Source: M3007 sp964646615
Lineage (GTDB): Bacteria > Bacteroidota > Bacteroidia > Chitinophagales > Saprospiraceae
Assembly: GCA_964646615.1 (NCBI GenBank)
Contig: CAZYEV010000046.1
Span: forward strand, 1 to 64,000
Length of the DNA: 64,000 nucleotides
Reading direction: 5' to 3'
A model generated the notes under the pieces. It was not told the origin of the DNA and ran no database searches. It saw only the letters and a program-made list of their open reading frames with translations. A program made the translations under genes and the position numbers. Below are positions 43,127-52,250 of the stretch, piece by piece; positions within the stretch are counted from its first letter, which is position 1; every line of letters begins with the position of its first letter.

Positions 43127-44104
43127 TCAGGCCGGCACCGGTTGGGCGGCCAATGTTTTAGCGTAGTACTGATAGACACGCCGCAAACCCTCTTGCATAT
43201 AGACGCGCGGCTCATAGCCCAAATAGCGGCGTATTTTGGAGATGTCCGCGTGCGAGTGCCGCACATCGCCGGGGCGTTCGGGGCCGTACACGGGCTGCAG
43301 GTCTTTGCCGCTGATGTGGCGCAGCATGTCCACCATCTGGTTGAGGCTTATCTGTTCGCCGCAGGCGACGTTATAGACCTGGTTGAGTGCGCTGCGGTCT
43401 TCCGTAAATAGGGCCAACTCATTGGCCAGCAGTGCATTTTCCACGTAAGTGAAGTCGCGCGTGGTGTTGCCGTCGCCGTTGATTTTGGGCGGAACCCCGT
43501 CCAGAAAGGCTTTGCAAAAAATGGGGATGACGGCAGCGTACGGGTTGGTCGGGTTCTGGCGCGGGCCGAAGATGTTGAAATAGCGCAGGCCGACAAACGG
43601 CAGCCCATAGGTGCGGGCAAAGACTTCGGCGTACAGTTCGGCGGCGTATTTGCTCACGGCGTAAGGCGACAGGGGCCGTCCGATGCGCTCTTCCACTTTG
43701 GGCAGTTCACGGCTGTCGCCGTAGGTGCTGGAGGAGAATGCCAGCACGATGCGCTCCACACCTTCCTCCTTGGCCGCGTGCAGGATGTTGACCGTGCCAC
43801 CCACGTTTACCTCGTTGGTGCGCATGGGGTTCTCCAGCGAACGCGGCACCGAGCCCAGCGCCGCCTGGTGGGTTACCTTCGTGATGCCGCGCATGACGCG
43901 CCGGCACGTGTCGTAGTCGCAGATGTCGCCGCGCACGAACTCGTAGCGCGAATGACTAAGGAACGGCTCTACGTTTTCCATATAGCCGTTCGACAGGTCG
44001 TCCACCACGCGCACCAATTCTACGCGCGGGTCTTCCAGAAAACGCTCGACCAGATTGGAGCCGATAAAGCCGGCACCGCCGGTTATGAGGAGACGGGTTG
44101 CCAT
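43127..44104 (-). CDS. UDP-GlcNAc 4-epimerase-like SDR
   Basis: 325 residues. Rossmann loop GGAGFIGSNLVERFL, DDLSNGYMENV, the active-site Ser triplet (FSSSTYGD) and YAVSKYAAELY. The segment HQAALGSVPRSLENPMRTNEVN is typical of the WbpP/TviC group that epimerises UDP-GlcNAc or UDP-GlcNAcA at C4. It supplies a GalNAc-type donor to the locus. It overlaps the DUF354 gene upstream by 22 bp. Confidence 0.87.
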   Translation of the reverse strand: MATRLLITGGAGFIGSNLVERFLEDPRVELVRVVDDLSNGYMENVEPFLSHSRYEFVRGDICDYDTCRRVMRGITKVTHQAALGSVPRSLENPMRTNEVNVGGTVNILHAAKEEGVERIVLAFSSSTYGDSRELPKVEERIGRPLSPYAVSKYAAELYAEVFARTYGLPFVGLRYFNIFGPRQNPTNPYAAVIPIFCKAFLDGVPPKINGDGNTTRDFTYVENALLANELALFTEDRSALNQVYNVACGEQISLNQMVDMLRHISGKDLQPVYGPERPGDVRHSHADISKIRRYLGYEPRVYMQEGLRRVYQYYAKTLAAQPVPA

Positions 44105-45144
44105 GACGGGTCTGCTTGTTTTTGGCCGTTTTTGGCATAGCGGCCGATGATGAAATCGAAGTAAAAACGCGTAGCGTTGTCTTTGGTGGCCAGAAACGTC
44201 TGGCTGCGCTCGCGGTACGTCTGGCGATCTTCGGCCAACACCCTGTCCACCAATTCAAAGACCTTGCCCGACTCAGTCGTGTTGAAGACCAGCCCAAACT
44301 GCTCCATTTCCTGGCAGTTCGGGTCTACGAACGTGCTCACATATACGCAGGGCGTGCCCAGAATGCCGGCCTCTACGGCGGTCGTTGTGCCTTCGCTGAC
44401 CACCAGCGTGGCGTAATTGAGCACGTGATGGAATTTGTCCGGCGGCATGCGCAGACAATAGGGCTTCAGTTCGTCCGACACACCGCGCTCCGAAGTGATG
44501 AACACACGCATGCGCTGGGCCAATTTTTTGACCAGCCGCACCTTGTCGTCAGCGCTCATACCGCGATGCCCTACGTCGTGCGTAGCGTTCCACGAAATGA
44601 AGCGCACCACAGCGTACTCTTCATCCTCGTCCACGCCGAGCCACTGGCGGATGCTGGGGTCGGGCGTGAAAAACTCCGGGTGCAGGTACGCAATTTCGTG
44701 GTAGCTGTTGTAGCGTATCTGCCTGGGCCCGAGGTCTTTAGGCAATACGGCGGGCGTCAAAATGGCATCGGTGAAGGGCCGGTACAGGATGACCTGTTCG
44801 ATGTTGCCCGTGTCCTCGATGGCTAAGTTTTTAGCCCCCAGCAGGAAGGCCGCATGGGCCGCGTAGGGCGTGCCGTGGCTCACAAACAGGTCGGGCTTGA
44901 AGCGCAGACCGGTGAGGAACATTTTAATGTCGTAGCGCACCAAGCCCCACAGCTTGCCCGGCAGGCTGCGGTAGTGCTTGCCGAAATTGATGTGCGGGAA
45001 GCCCTCAGCCTCCAGCAGTTGCAGCTCGAACTCTTTGTCGCGAGCCGTGAACAACACCTCGTGGCCGTGCTGCATGAGCAGACGGGCCAGATGCTTGAAC
45101 AAATGCACGTGGGCAGGGTGCCCGATGTCGAAGATTACTCTCAT
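44083..45144 (-). CDS. DUF354 family protein (GT-B-like)
   Basis: 353 residues. It begins MRVIFDIGHPAHVHLFKHLAR, the signature start of DUF354, and resembles the GT-B glycosyltransferase/epimerase superfamily (KPDLFVSHGTPYAA; SEGTTTAVEAGILGTPCVYV in the nucleotide-sugar half). It probably acts as a glycosyltransferase or nucleotide-sugar enzyme in surface glycan assembly. Its ATG shares one base with the TGA of the upstream gene, and its end overlaps the downstream epimerase by 22 bp, so it sits firmly in the operon. Confidence 0.82.
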   Translation of the reverse strand: MRVIFDIGHPAHVHLFKHLARLLMQHGHEVLFTARDKEFELQLLEAEGFPHINFGKHYRSLPGKLWGLVRYDIKMFLTGLRFKPDLFVSHGTPYAAHAAFLLGAKNLAIEDTGNIEQVILYRPFTDAILTPAVLPKDLGPRQIRYNSYHEIAYLHPEFFTPDPSIRQWLGVDEDEEYAVVRFISWNATHDVGHRGMSADDKVRLVKKLAQRMRVFITSERGVSDELKPYCLRMPPDKFHHVLNYATLVVSEGTTTAVEAGILGTPCVYVSTFVDPNCQEMEQFGLVFNTTESGKVFELVDRVLAEDRQTYRERSQTFLATKDNATRFYFDFIIGRYAKNGQKQADPSWQPVSS

Positions 45145-46154
45145 CAGCGTATGTATTGGTAAACTTTTAATCCAAATTTGCCCACCTCATACAGCGGGCG
45201 GTTGAGCACCAGCTCGTAGCGGCCGTAGCAGACCTCCTGCCCGCCAAAGCGGGCTTTGAACTCGCGCACGCCATAATCTTCCTCCGGACGACCGGCGCCC
45301 ATGAAGTCGAAATGGTCAAAACCATGCTTCGCCCCGTACTCGATGGGTGCCCACGAAGCCAGCACGCTGGGATGCACGCCCGGAATGACGCCGTTCTCAC
45401 CGCAGACGTACCACTGATACAGCACCTTGTTCCGATACACCGGCCCAATGCTGCCGCCCACCACTTTGCCCTCGTGCTTGACCACAAACACCTTGGCCGA
45501 CGGCGATTTCCACATGTTCACAAACAAATCTGGCCCGGGCAGCGGCTTTTTTACCTTCTCCCGATAGAGCGTCTCCAAAATGCTGTACATGGCCAGCACG
45601 TCCACTTCGCTCTCGGCCTCCACCGCCACGGCGCCCGCAGCCAGACTGGTCTTAATTTGCCGACGGCGATTGCTGCTCAGGCGCGCCTTAGCCGCCTCCA
45701 CGCTGTCGGTTTTGACCAAATAATTCAAATGCGAGCGAAAATGAAAACCGCACGCCTCGAACGCCTCGTGCAGCGGCGTGCAATCGAAGAAATTGCGAAA
45801 CTCGATGAAAATCGCCTTCCCGCGCCCATACCGCTTGAGCGCTTGCAATAGCGTACGCGCTACCGAAACGGACTCAGCCGCCACCAACGGCCCGCCCCAC
45901 ACAATGAGCCGGCGCGAAAGCCAGGCCTTCGGCCCACGCCCATCAGACTGAACCACGCCCATCAGCACCCCATCCAGAGCGCTCTGGCCATTCATGGAAA
46001 GCAGAACAAAGGGCCGATAACCGCGCACCGTCTCGATGAAGCGCAAAAACGCACTGCTCTGAAAGTAGTTGCCATTCGGATGCGCATCTACAAACGCATC
46101 TAAGGCTTCAACCAGACCGGCATTCTTTAAATCAGCGTACGAGGTGTAAAGCAT
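45144..46154 (-). CDS. FemAB/GNAT-like acyl or aminoacyl transferase
   Basis: 336 residues from the ATG at 46154; a TTG three codons upstream was rejected. It has two GNAT-like halves: NGNYFQSSAFLRFIETV and the N-terminal fold, then VFVVKHEGKVVGGSIGPVY and YEYGAKHGFDHFDFMGAG (here PIEYGAKHG...). This is the FemAB-like arrangement found in capsule and exopolysaccharide loci. It probably adds an acyl or aminoacyl group to an amino sugar. It is followed directly by DUF354 (shared base). Confidence 0.78.
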   Translation of the reverse strand: MLYTSYADLKNAGLVEALDAFVDAHPNGNYFQSSAFLRFIETVRGYRPFVLLSMNGQSALDGVLMGVVQSDGRGPKAWLSRRLIVWGGPLVAAESVSVARTLLQALKRYGRGKAIFIEFRNFFDCTPLHEAFEACGFHFRSHLNYLVKTDSVEAAKARLSSNRRRQIKTSLAAGAVAVEAESEVDVLAMYSILETLYREKVKKPLPGPDLFVNMWKSPSAKVFVVKHEGKVVGGSIGPVYRNKVLYQWYVCGENGVIPGVHPSVLASWAPIEYGAKHGFDHFDFMGAGRPEEDYGVREFKARFGGQEVCYGRYELVLNRPLYEVGKFGLKVYQYIR

Positions 46155-46194
46155 GGGTGTCAAAACCGTGTGTGTTTTTTTGATAGAAAGCCAT

Positions 46195-47163
46195 TCAGGA
46201 GCGATGCAGCGCCTCGGAAATAGGCGCAGATGGTTTGTCGTCGTTCACAGCATCCGCGTCAACACCTTCCTGGTCCGGTCGGTAGTACGGCGATTTCCAG
46301 CGCCTTTGGCCCAGTAAGGCCAGCAGGAAGGTCCACAGCCCGCTGGCTTTGACGCACACGGCATCTTCGCTGTCGGTGTCGTCAATGCTCAGGCGGCGCA
46401 GTCGGTAGGGGTCGGTATGCAAGGTGTTGTAGCCAAAATCTACCGTGATGGCGCACTCGTAGCCGGCGCGGCGCACGAGCGCCAGGTCGCGAGCATTGTA
46501 GTCGCCGTTAGGGAAGGCGATGGCGTTGACGCGCAAGCCGTACGCTTGTTCCAGCGTCTGGCGCGAGCCGGCAATTTCGGCCCAGGCCTCCTCGTCGGTG
46601 CAGTGTGGCAGGCACGGATGCAGCAGCGTGTGGCTTTGGAAATTGACGCGCGAGCGCATGTGTTCGATGTCCTGACACGACAGCGCTTGCGGCTGTTCCC
46701 ATTCGCGCAGCGGGTCAAAGCCGGCGCGCGCCAGCGTTTGGAGACGTTCGGCATTTGGCACCGTTTTCAGCCGCCCGATGTTCACATCAGGATGCCGGTA
46801 TTTGAACCAGAAATGCCGGCGCGTGCCCACGATGCCGGCGCAGAGGAAGATGGTTATGGGCAAGTCGAATTTTTCCAGAATGGGCAGCAGCTCGCGGTTG
46901 CGGGCGTGCCCGTCGTCTAAGGTGATGACCAACGCGCGTTCGGGTAACAAACTGCTGTCGCCTTTGCGGCGGGCCATCAGGTAATCTTCTAAGGAAATGA
47001 CGTTGTAAGCCCGCTTCAGAAAGGCAAACGCCCGCTCGGCGTACGCTGGAGCGATGTCGTGAAACATGACCAGCGTTACGCGCCGCCGTTGCGCGGTATG
47101 GCGCAGCAGCCAGGGCAGACCTGAATAGCGCAGGCACTTGAACAGGGCGTTTCGCAGCGTCAT
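46195..47163 (-). CDS. Polysaccharide deacetylase (3 of 3)
   Basis: 322 residues. A clear NodB domain: VMFHDIAP, VITLDDGHARNRELLPIL, VNFQSHTLLHPCLP (the SHTxxHP metal motif) and IAFPNGDYNARDL. It is closer to the classical family than the other two. It has no obvious signal peptide; a weak hydrophobic segment (LWTFLLALLG) lies near the C-terminus. It deacetylates an N-acetyl sugar in the glycan. It overlaps asnB by 4 bp (ATGA), indicating translational coupling. Confidence 0.85.
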   Translation of the reverse strand: MTLRNALFKCLRYSGLPWLLRHTAQRRRVTLVMFHDIAPAYAERAFAFLKRAYNVISLEDYLMARRKGDSSLLPERALVITLDDGHARNRELLPILEKFDLPITIFLCAGIVGTRRHFWFKYRHPDVNIGRLKTVPNAERLQTLARAGFDPLREWEQPQALSCQDIEHMRSRVNFQSHTLLHPCLPHCTDEEAWAEIAGSRQTLEQAYGLRVNAIAFPNGDYNARDLALVRRAGYECAITVDFGYNTLHTDPYRLRRLSIDDTDSEDAVCVKASGLWTFLLALLGQRRWKSPYYRPDQEGVDADAVNDDKPSAPISEALHRS

Positions 47164-49022
47164 GGTGTGTCAATGAACTGGTGATACCATTTATCTAAAT
47201 GAATCCACTTCCAGATTTCGCGCGAGTAGTTGCCCTGGCGGGCGAGGTGTTTCTGGTAAATGTCGCGCGCCTGGGTCATGTCTATCACGCCGCGACGGGC
47301 GTAACGCTCAGCGTGGAGCAGGTCGTTGATGTAACGCTGGAAGGCGGGAGTACGGAACCACTCGGCCTCCGGTGTTTCGAAGCCCACCTTGTCGCGGCGC
47401 ATGCGGATAGGTTCGGGCAGGGTGCCCTGCATGGCCTGACGCAGGATGCTTTTCGTCATGCCGCGGTGCAGGATGCGCTCGTCGGGCAGCGTCAGCGTGC
47501 GCTCCACTAAGCGGTAGTCTAAGAAAGGCACGCGCGCCTCCAGAGAGAACCACATGGAGTTGCGGTCTTCCCACTTGAGCAGGTGCTCCAGCTTGTACTC
47601 AAAATGATTGATGAGCGCTTCCTGAAGCGAGCGCGAGCCGTACAGTTCGTCGTTAATGACATTAGCCCCATTGTCGGCATGCGCCCGGTAAAAGTCAGGG
47701 TGCAGATATCCGCGCTGCATCACGCGCGCCCGTGTGCGCCAGGAGGGCGGCAGGCTGAAAAAGGCCCACGTCTTCAGGCCGTACAGCGAGCGGTGATTGG
47801 CCAAATAGTGCGCCACTTCGCCGGCCAGCGTGGCCAACTTTCCGCGGCGCAGCAGGTTTTTGAAATAAAAGCCAAAAAAGTAATGGTAGCCGCCCAAGGC
47901 TTCGTCGGCGCCCTGCCCGTCGAGCAAGACGACCACGCGGCCGGCGGCCAATTTCATCACGCGGTACTGGGCGTAGGTGGAGCTGCTCGGCACGGGTTCG
48001 TACTGGGCTTTGGCCAGGTCGTCCAGGTCGGCCAGCAGGCTGTCGGCGTCGGGTTGCGTGAAGTGCATGTGGGCAATTTGCCCATCGAACAGCCGGATAA
48101 AAGCCGACTCATCGCCGTGTTGGCCCTGGCCGTAAATGGCCGAGAAGGTGTTCAGGTCGCGCTTCTGGTAGTCCTTGAGCAGCACCGACACGATGCTCGA
48201 CGAGTCCAGGCCGCCGCTGAGGCACACCCCTACAGGCACATCGCTGCGCAAGCGCAGGCCCACTGCCGAGGCGAACAGGGCGCGATATTCCTCGGGCGAT
48301 GCGAATGGCTCCTTCAGCTCGCGTCGCAGGTCGTACCAGCGACGCGGACGCAGCTGGCGTTCTTCTACCGGTGCGCCCGGCGCTATGCACAGGCGGAAGC
48401 AGTGGCCGTGCGGCAACTTTTTGACCTCCTGCAGGAAAGTGCCCTCGTCGTAGTCCGTGCGGTTGAAGGCCAGGAAGTTGAAGATAGCGTCGTCGTTGGG
48501 CGTCGGCTTTCGGCCCATCACGGCTGTGATGGAGCGAATGTCGGAGCCGAAAAGGATGCGCTCGGCGTCCTGAGTGTAGAAAAAGGGCTTCACCCCATAG
48601 CGGTCGCGCGCCCCAAAGAGCGTTTGCTCGTGGCGGTCGTAAAGAACAAAGGCCCACATGCCGTTGAAGCGGTGCAGCATGGCCTCCCCCCAGGCCTGCC
48701 AGGCGACTAAAATGACCTCTGTGTCCGTCTGCGTGCAAAAGGTGTAGCCCAATGCCCGCAACTCTTCGCGCAGCTCGATGTAGTTGAAAATCTCGCCGTT
48801 GAACACGATGACGTAGCGATCATCGGCCGAAAACATCGGCTGATGACCAGCCGGGCTGAGATCCAGAATGCTGAGCCGGACAAAACCCAAGCCCACCGGG
48901 CCTTCGGCAAACAGCCCCTCATCGTCGGGGCCGCGGTGCTTCATGGCCTGCATCATCGCGCGCAAAGGCGCTTCGGCTACAGGCTGGCCGTGGAGGTGGA
49001 TTATGCCGGAGATGCCGCACAT
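47160..49022 (-). CDS. asnB: Asparagine synthetase (glutamine-hydrolysing)
   Basis: 620 residues. It starts MCGISGIIH with the catalytic Cys2 of the glutaminase domain, with RGPDDEGLF and NGEIFNYIEL following. The synthetase domain has the PP-loop LSGGLDSSSIV and the LDYRLVERTL and HRGMTKSILRQAM segments. It amidates a carboxylate using glutamine and ATP. As the first gene of the polysaccharide block it could make asparagine or amidate a sugar acid or amino acid substituent; AsnB paralogues are common in such loci. It is divergent from carA across 278 bp. Confidence 0.88.
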   Translation of the reverse strand: MCGISGIIHLHGQPVAEAPLRAMMQAMKHRGPDDEGLFAEGPVGLGFVRLSILDLSPAGHQPMFSADDRYVIVFNGEIFNYIELREELRALGYTFCTQTDTEVILVAWQAWGEAMLHRFNGMWAFVLYDRHEQTLFGARDRYGVKPFFYTQDAERILFGSDIRSITAVMGRKPTPNDDAIFNFLAFNRTDYDEGTFLQEVKKLPHGHCFRLCIAPGAPVEERQLRPRRWYDLRRELKEPFASPEEYRALFASAVGLRLRSDVPVGVCLSGGLDSSSIVSVLLKDYQKRDLNTFSAIYGQGQHGDESAFIRLFDGQIAHMHFTQPDADSLLADLDDLAKAQYEPVPSSSTYAQYRVMKLAAGRVVVLLDGQGADEALGGYHYFFGFYFKNLLRRGKLATLAGEVAHYLANHRSLYGLKTWAFFSLPPSWRTRARVMQRGYLHPDFYRAHADNGANVINDELYGSRSLQEALINHFEYKLEHLLKWEDRNSMWFSLEARVPFLDYRLVERTLTLPDERILHRGMTKSILRQAMQGTLPEPIRMRRDKVGFETPEAEWFRTPAFQRYINDLLHAERYARRGVIDMTQARDIYQKHLARQGNYSREIWKWIHLDKWYHQFIDTP

Positions 49023-49300
49023 CGGTCGCTTCGTTACGTGTTGGGAAGAAATGCTTTCAGGACAAACTGCGATTAAAGCGCCCTCACACAGGCCAAAATC
49101 TGTGCCGAAGGTACCGCTAAGTTGTTAAAGAGCGCCGGAAATGGCGCATTGCTGACCTTATTTAATCCAGCGTTTACGAACCAGCGCCTCAGTCTATCCA
49201 AGCACTATAGGCCAGGAGCCTCCCAGCCCTTCGTAGTGAAAGCAAGTTTTTCCCTCTTAATCCCCCATCTTTTCCAGACCTTTGCCGCCCAAAAAAACGG

Positions 49301-50386
49301 ATGTCGCAAGCCCTGCTCCTCTTAGAAGACGGCACGCTGTTCAAAGGCCGCGCCGCTGGCAAAACTGGTACCGTTACCGGCGAGATTTGCTTCAACACCG
49401 GCATGACGGGTTACCAGGAAATTTTCACCGACCCGTCGTACGTGGGCCAGATACTGGTCATGACCAACGTCCACATCGGCAACTACGGCGCGCGCCGCGA
49501 TGAGGTCGAAAGCAACGGCGTCAAAATCGCCGGTCTGGTGTGCCGCAATTTCAGCAGCCATTACAGCCGCGTGCAGGCCGACCAGAGCCTGCAGGACTAC
49601 GCCGAAGCCGAAAACTTAGTGGCCATTCAGGACGTGGACACGCGCGCCCTGGTGCAACACATCCGCACGCGCGGGGCCATGAACGCCATCATCTCCTCCG
49701 AAATAGACGACCTGGCCGAGTTGCGCCGTCGGCTGGAAGCCACGCCGCCCATGGCCGGGCTGGAACTGTCGAGCCGCGTAACCACCGCTGAGCCATACTT
49801 CTGGGGCGATCCCGAAGCTCGCCATCGCGTAGCCGTGATGGACTTTGGCGTCAAGCGCAACATCTTGCGCTGCTTAGCCGAACGCGGCTGCTACCTGAAG
49901 GTCTTCCCTGCCCGCACCCCCTTCGAGGAAGTGAAAGCCTGGAACCCCGACGGCTACTTCCTCTCCAACGGCCCGGGCGACCCCGCTGCCATGGACTATG
50001 CCGTAACGCTCACGCAGCAGATGCTCCAGGATGGCAAACCTCTATTCGGCATCTGCTTAGGCCAGCAAATCCTGGCCTTAGCCGCCGGCCTGCCCACCTA
50101 CAAATTGCACCACGGACACCGAGGCATCAATCACCCGGTGAAAAACCTCCTCACTGGCCGCGGCGAAATCACCAGCCAAAACCACGGCTTCGGCGTGCTC
50201 GAACAGGCCGTCTATGACTCGCCCTCCATCGTAGAACCCACACACATCAACCTGAACGACAACACCATCGAGGGCATCCGGCTCAAAAACCACGCAGCCT
50301 TCTCCGTGCAATACCACCCCGAAGCCAGCCCAGGGCCACACGACGCACGCTACCTGTTCGACGAATTCGTCGCCCTGCTCTCCTGA
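49301..50386 (+). CDS. carA: Carbamoyl-phosphate synthase small subunit
   Basis: 361 residues. The N-terminal CPSase-sm domain has LEDGTLFKGRAAG and FNTGMTGYQEIFTDPSYVGQI. The class I glutamine amidotransferase has NGPGDPAAM, FGICLGQQILAL (catalytic Cys), KLHHGHRGINHPV and VQYHPEASPGPHD (His and Glu). It releases ammonia from glutamine for carbamoyl phosphate used in pyrimidine and arginine synthesis. The large subunit carB is not adjacent. An A-rich leader and ACCTTTG lie just upstream of the ATG. Confidence 0.96.
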   Translation: MSQALLLLEDGTLFKGRAAGKTGTVTGEICFNTGMTGYQEIFTDPSYVGQILVMTNVHIGNYGARRDEVESNGVKIAGLVCRNFSSHYSRVQADQSLQDYAEAENLVAIQDVDTRALVQHIRTRGAMNAIISSEIDDLAELRRRLEATPPMAGLELSSRVTTAEPYFWGDPEARHRVAVMDFGVKRNILRCLAERGCYLKVFPARTPFEEVKAWNPDGYFLSNGPGDPAAMDYAVTLTQQMLQDGKPLFGICLGQQILALAAGLPTYKLHHGHRGINHPVKNLLTGRGEITSQNHGFGVLEQAVYDSPSIVEPTHINLNDNTIEGIRLKNHAAFSVQYHPEASPGPHDARYLFDEFVALLS

Positions 50387-50625
50387 GCAGCGCCCAGCCG
50401 CTTCGCCATTGCCGACCCAAACCCAGGGCTGGCGGGTTGACGTCTGGTAAGGAACACGACTTTTTTGGGAAAAAGTGCAGCACCGAAGGTAACCTTTGCA
50501 CCTGTGTCTGCATCTAAGGACGTGCTTATTTCGCCGCAAACGTTAATCTTTTCCAAAACAGGAAACCTTGCGTGTGTCTGCACAGTTAAGTCCGCATACC
50601 TTTAATGCAAAATTTGCCCTTACGC

Positions 50626-50934
50626 ATGAAATACATCTTACTCCTGTCTTTCTTTTTAACCCTGTTTGCCGGTTCGGCAGCGTCTCAGACAGCCCTCCGG
50701 CCTGAGCTTTCGGTGTATCCCAACCCAGCCGTAGAGTACATTGCCGTGAACGACCCGGGCGACAGCGTGGGCTTCGTAGCCATCTTCAATCTGGTCGGCA
50801 AAAAGGTCAAAGAGTTTGAATACTCAAAAGGTGCCAACCTACCCGTGGGCGATTTGCCCAAAGGTATGTACATGGTGCAGCTGCAAGACCGCCAGCGCAA
50901 TGTGCTGAAAACGCAAATGGTGGATAAACGATAG
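50626..50934 (+). CDS. Minimal T9SS C-terminal-domain protein
   Basis: 102 residues from the ATG at 50626 (seven codons inside a longer frame). It is a signal peptide (MKYILLLSFFLTLFAGSAASQ) followed almost at once by a complete type A sorting domain: LSVYPNPAVEYIAVND, AIFNLVGKKVKEF, LPKGMYMVQL and a final KTQMVDK strand. There is no cargo domain. It might serve as a decoy or regulator of the T9SS sortase, or simply be a tiny surface protein. A strong terminator follows. Confidence 0.82.
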   Translation: MKYILLLSFFLTLFAGSAASQTALRPELSVYPNPAVEYIAVNDPGDSVGFVAIFNLVGKKVKEFEYSKGANLPVGDLPKGMYMVQLQDRQRNVLKTQMVDKR

Positions 50935-50968
50935 CACCCGCGCCGAGGCGCACCATAAATATTCGCGA

Positions 50969-51012
50969 CTGCTCCGCAGAGGCGTCAGGCCTTTGCGGAG
51001 CAGTTTTTTATT
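50969..51012 (+). terminator. Rho-independent terminator
   Basis: CTGCTCCGCA (50969-50978) and TGCGGAGCAG (50994-51003) form a perfect 10-bp stem with a 15-nt loop, followed by six T. It ends the CTD-only gene. Confidence 0.9.
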
Positions 51013-51017
51013 CGAGC

Positions 51018-51025
51018 TATCTTTG
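51018..51025 (+). promoter_or_regulatory. Promoter -7 element giving a leaderless mRNA
   Basis: TATCTTTG matches TAnnTTTG, and its last base is five bases before the A of the ATG at 51030. If the element occupies -12 to -5, transcription starts at or beside that A. Confidence 0.5.
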
Positions 51026-51029
51026 TGCC

Positions 51030-51764
51030 ATGAACCACTCAGGTACGTGGATGGATTTTCTGCGCCGACGCCCGTTTTTCTGGGCGGGTCTGGCGGGTCT
51101 CGTGGCCTTAGTGGCGGCGGTGCTGATGGCTGGCGCTTTGCGAGGGGTATCCTTTGAGACGCCGCCGCCATTTCGCGATGCGGTGATGGCCATCGAATGG
51201 GCCGCTTCGGCAGAGACCATGGATGTCGTGCTGGGCGCGCCGCCGGAGCGTTCGCGACGCATTCAGGCGTTGCTACAAGCTACAGCGCGCGACGGGCTGT
51301 TTGCCCTGGCTTACACCTTGTTTATGTGTGCGCTTGCCGTTACAGCGGCCTGGCTTTCGCAGCGCTGGTATTACCTGCTGTTGGCGGCTCTGGCACTGGC
51401 GGTAGGCTTTGCCGACTTAGCCGAAAACGGCGCCATTCGGGCGCTCTTGTTGCTGTACGACTCGGAGACGTTTGAACCGGGCGGGGCCGACTACGTGCGC
51501 GTGCGGCTGTTTGCCTGGGCGAAGTGGGCAGGCATAACGCTCTACTTTGCCGGCATAGCTCCTTTCCTGTGGTCCCGCGGGTGGGTATTGGGTCGCCTGC
51601 TGGCACTACTGGCGGCAGCTGTGGTGGTCATGTGGGTGCTGGCGCAGGTGTTTCGCACCTGGGCCGAACCCTACGCGCTGGCGGTGTTTTTGCTCTTTGC
51701 CGTAGCCATCGGATACTGCTTCGTGCCCCTCAGAGCGTCAGCAAGCCCTCCGGCAAATCCATGA
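51030..51764 (+). CDS. Integral membrane protein of unknown function
   Basis: 244 residues with about five hydrophobic segments: 16-38, 97-112, 117-136, 168-184 and 187-232 (two helices). A conserved-looking ADLAEN motif lies in the third helix, a feature of a group of small uncharacterised membrane proteins. Polar loop ERSRRIQALLQATARDG precedes helix two. The 3' end overlaps the convergent rimM gene by 35 bp, encoding the C-termini of both on opposite strands. Confidence 0.72.
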   Translation: MNHSGTWMDFLRRRPFFWAGLAGLVALVAAVLMAGALRGVSFETPPPFRDAVMAIEWAASAETMDVVLGAPPERSRRIQALLQATARDGLFALAYTLFMCALAVTAAWLSQRWYYLLLAALALAVGFADLAENGAIRALLLLYDSETFEPGGADYVRVRLFAWAKWAGITLYFAGIAPFLWSRGWVLGRLLALLAAAVVVMWVLAQVFRTWAEPYALAVFLLFAVAIGYCFVPLRASASPPANP

Positions 51765-52245
51765 GCAAGTGTTTTTGTGTCTCATCGGTGGCCACGATGA
51801 GCGCTGGGGCTAACGGAATGAGCACCTCCCGCTCCTGGTAAAGCACGACGGCTATTTCCTGCTGGGGCATTTCTATGACTTCCTGGATGACGCCGACGGG
51901 TCCCGTTTGCTGGTCAATGAGTAGGTAGCCCGTCAGATGCTCGTAGGGGCTGGCCGCCTGTTGTGCTTCGATGAGGTCGGCCGGCACTTCGCTTTCGGGC
52001 AAAAAGATGGGCCGCGACTGCAGGCGCAGGGCGTCTTCGCGCGTGTGGATGTCTTCAAAACTGACGATGATCTCGCCGCCGCCGCGGATATTGCGGATGA
52101 AGAAAGGGTGTTTGATACCTTTTATTTCTAAGAACACTCGCTCGGCTTCAAAGAAGAGGTCTTCAAAAGGCTCTTCAATGGCGGCCTTTACTTCTCCGTG
52201 GATGCCGTGTGTTTTGCGGGTGAAGCCTATCTGAATGTAGTTCAT
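51730..52245 (-). CDS. rimM: 16S rRNA processing protein RimM
   Basis: 171 residues from the ATG at 52245. Two domains: RimM N-terminal (MNYIQIGFTRKTHGIHGEVKA, VSFEDIHTREDALRLQS) and a PRC-barrel (LTGYLLIDQQTGPVGVIQEV, VLIPLAPALIV). It binds S19 and helps 30S head assembly. It lies 5 bp after the stop of the lipoprotein gene upstream, so it is co-transcribed with it. Confidence 0.93.
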   Translation of the reverse strand: MNYIQIGFTRKTHGIHGEVKAAIEEPFEDLFFEAERVFLEIKGIKHPFFIRNIRGGGEIIVSFEDIHTREDALRLQSRPIFLPESEVPADLIEAQQAASPYEHLTGYLLIDQQTGPVGVIQEVIEMPQQEIAVVLYQEREVLIPLAPALIVATDETQKHLLMDLPEGLLTL

Positions 52246-52250
52246 AGGCG

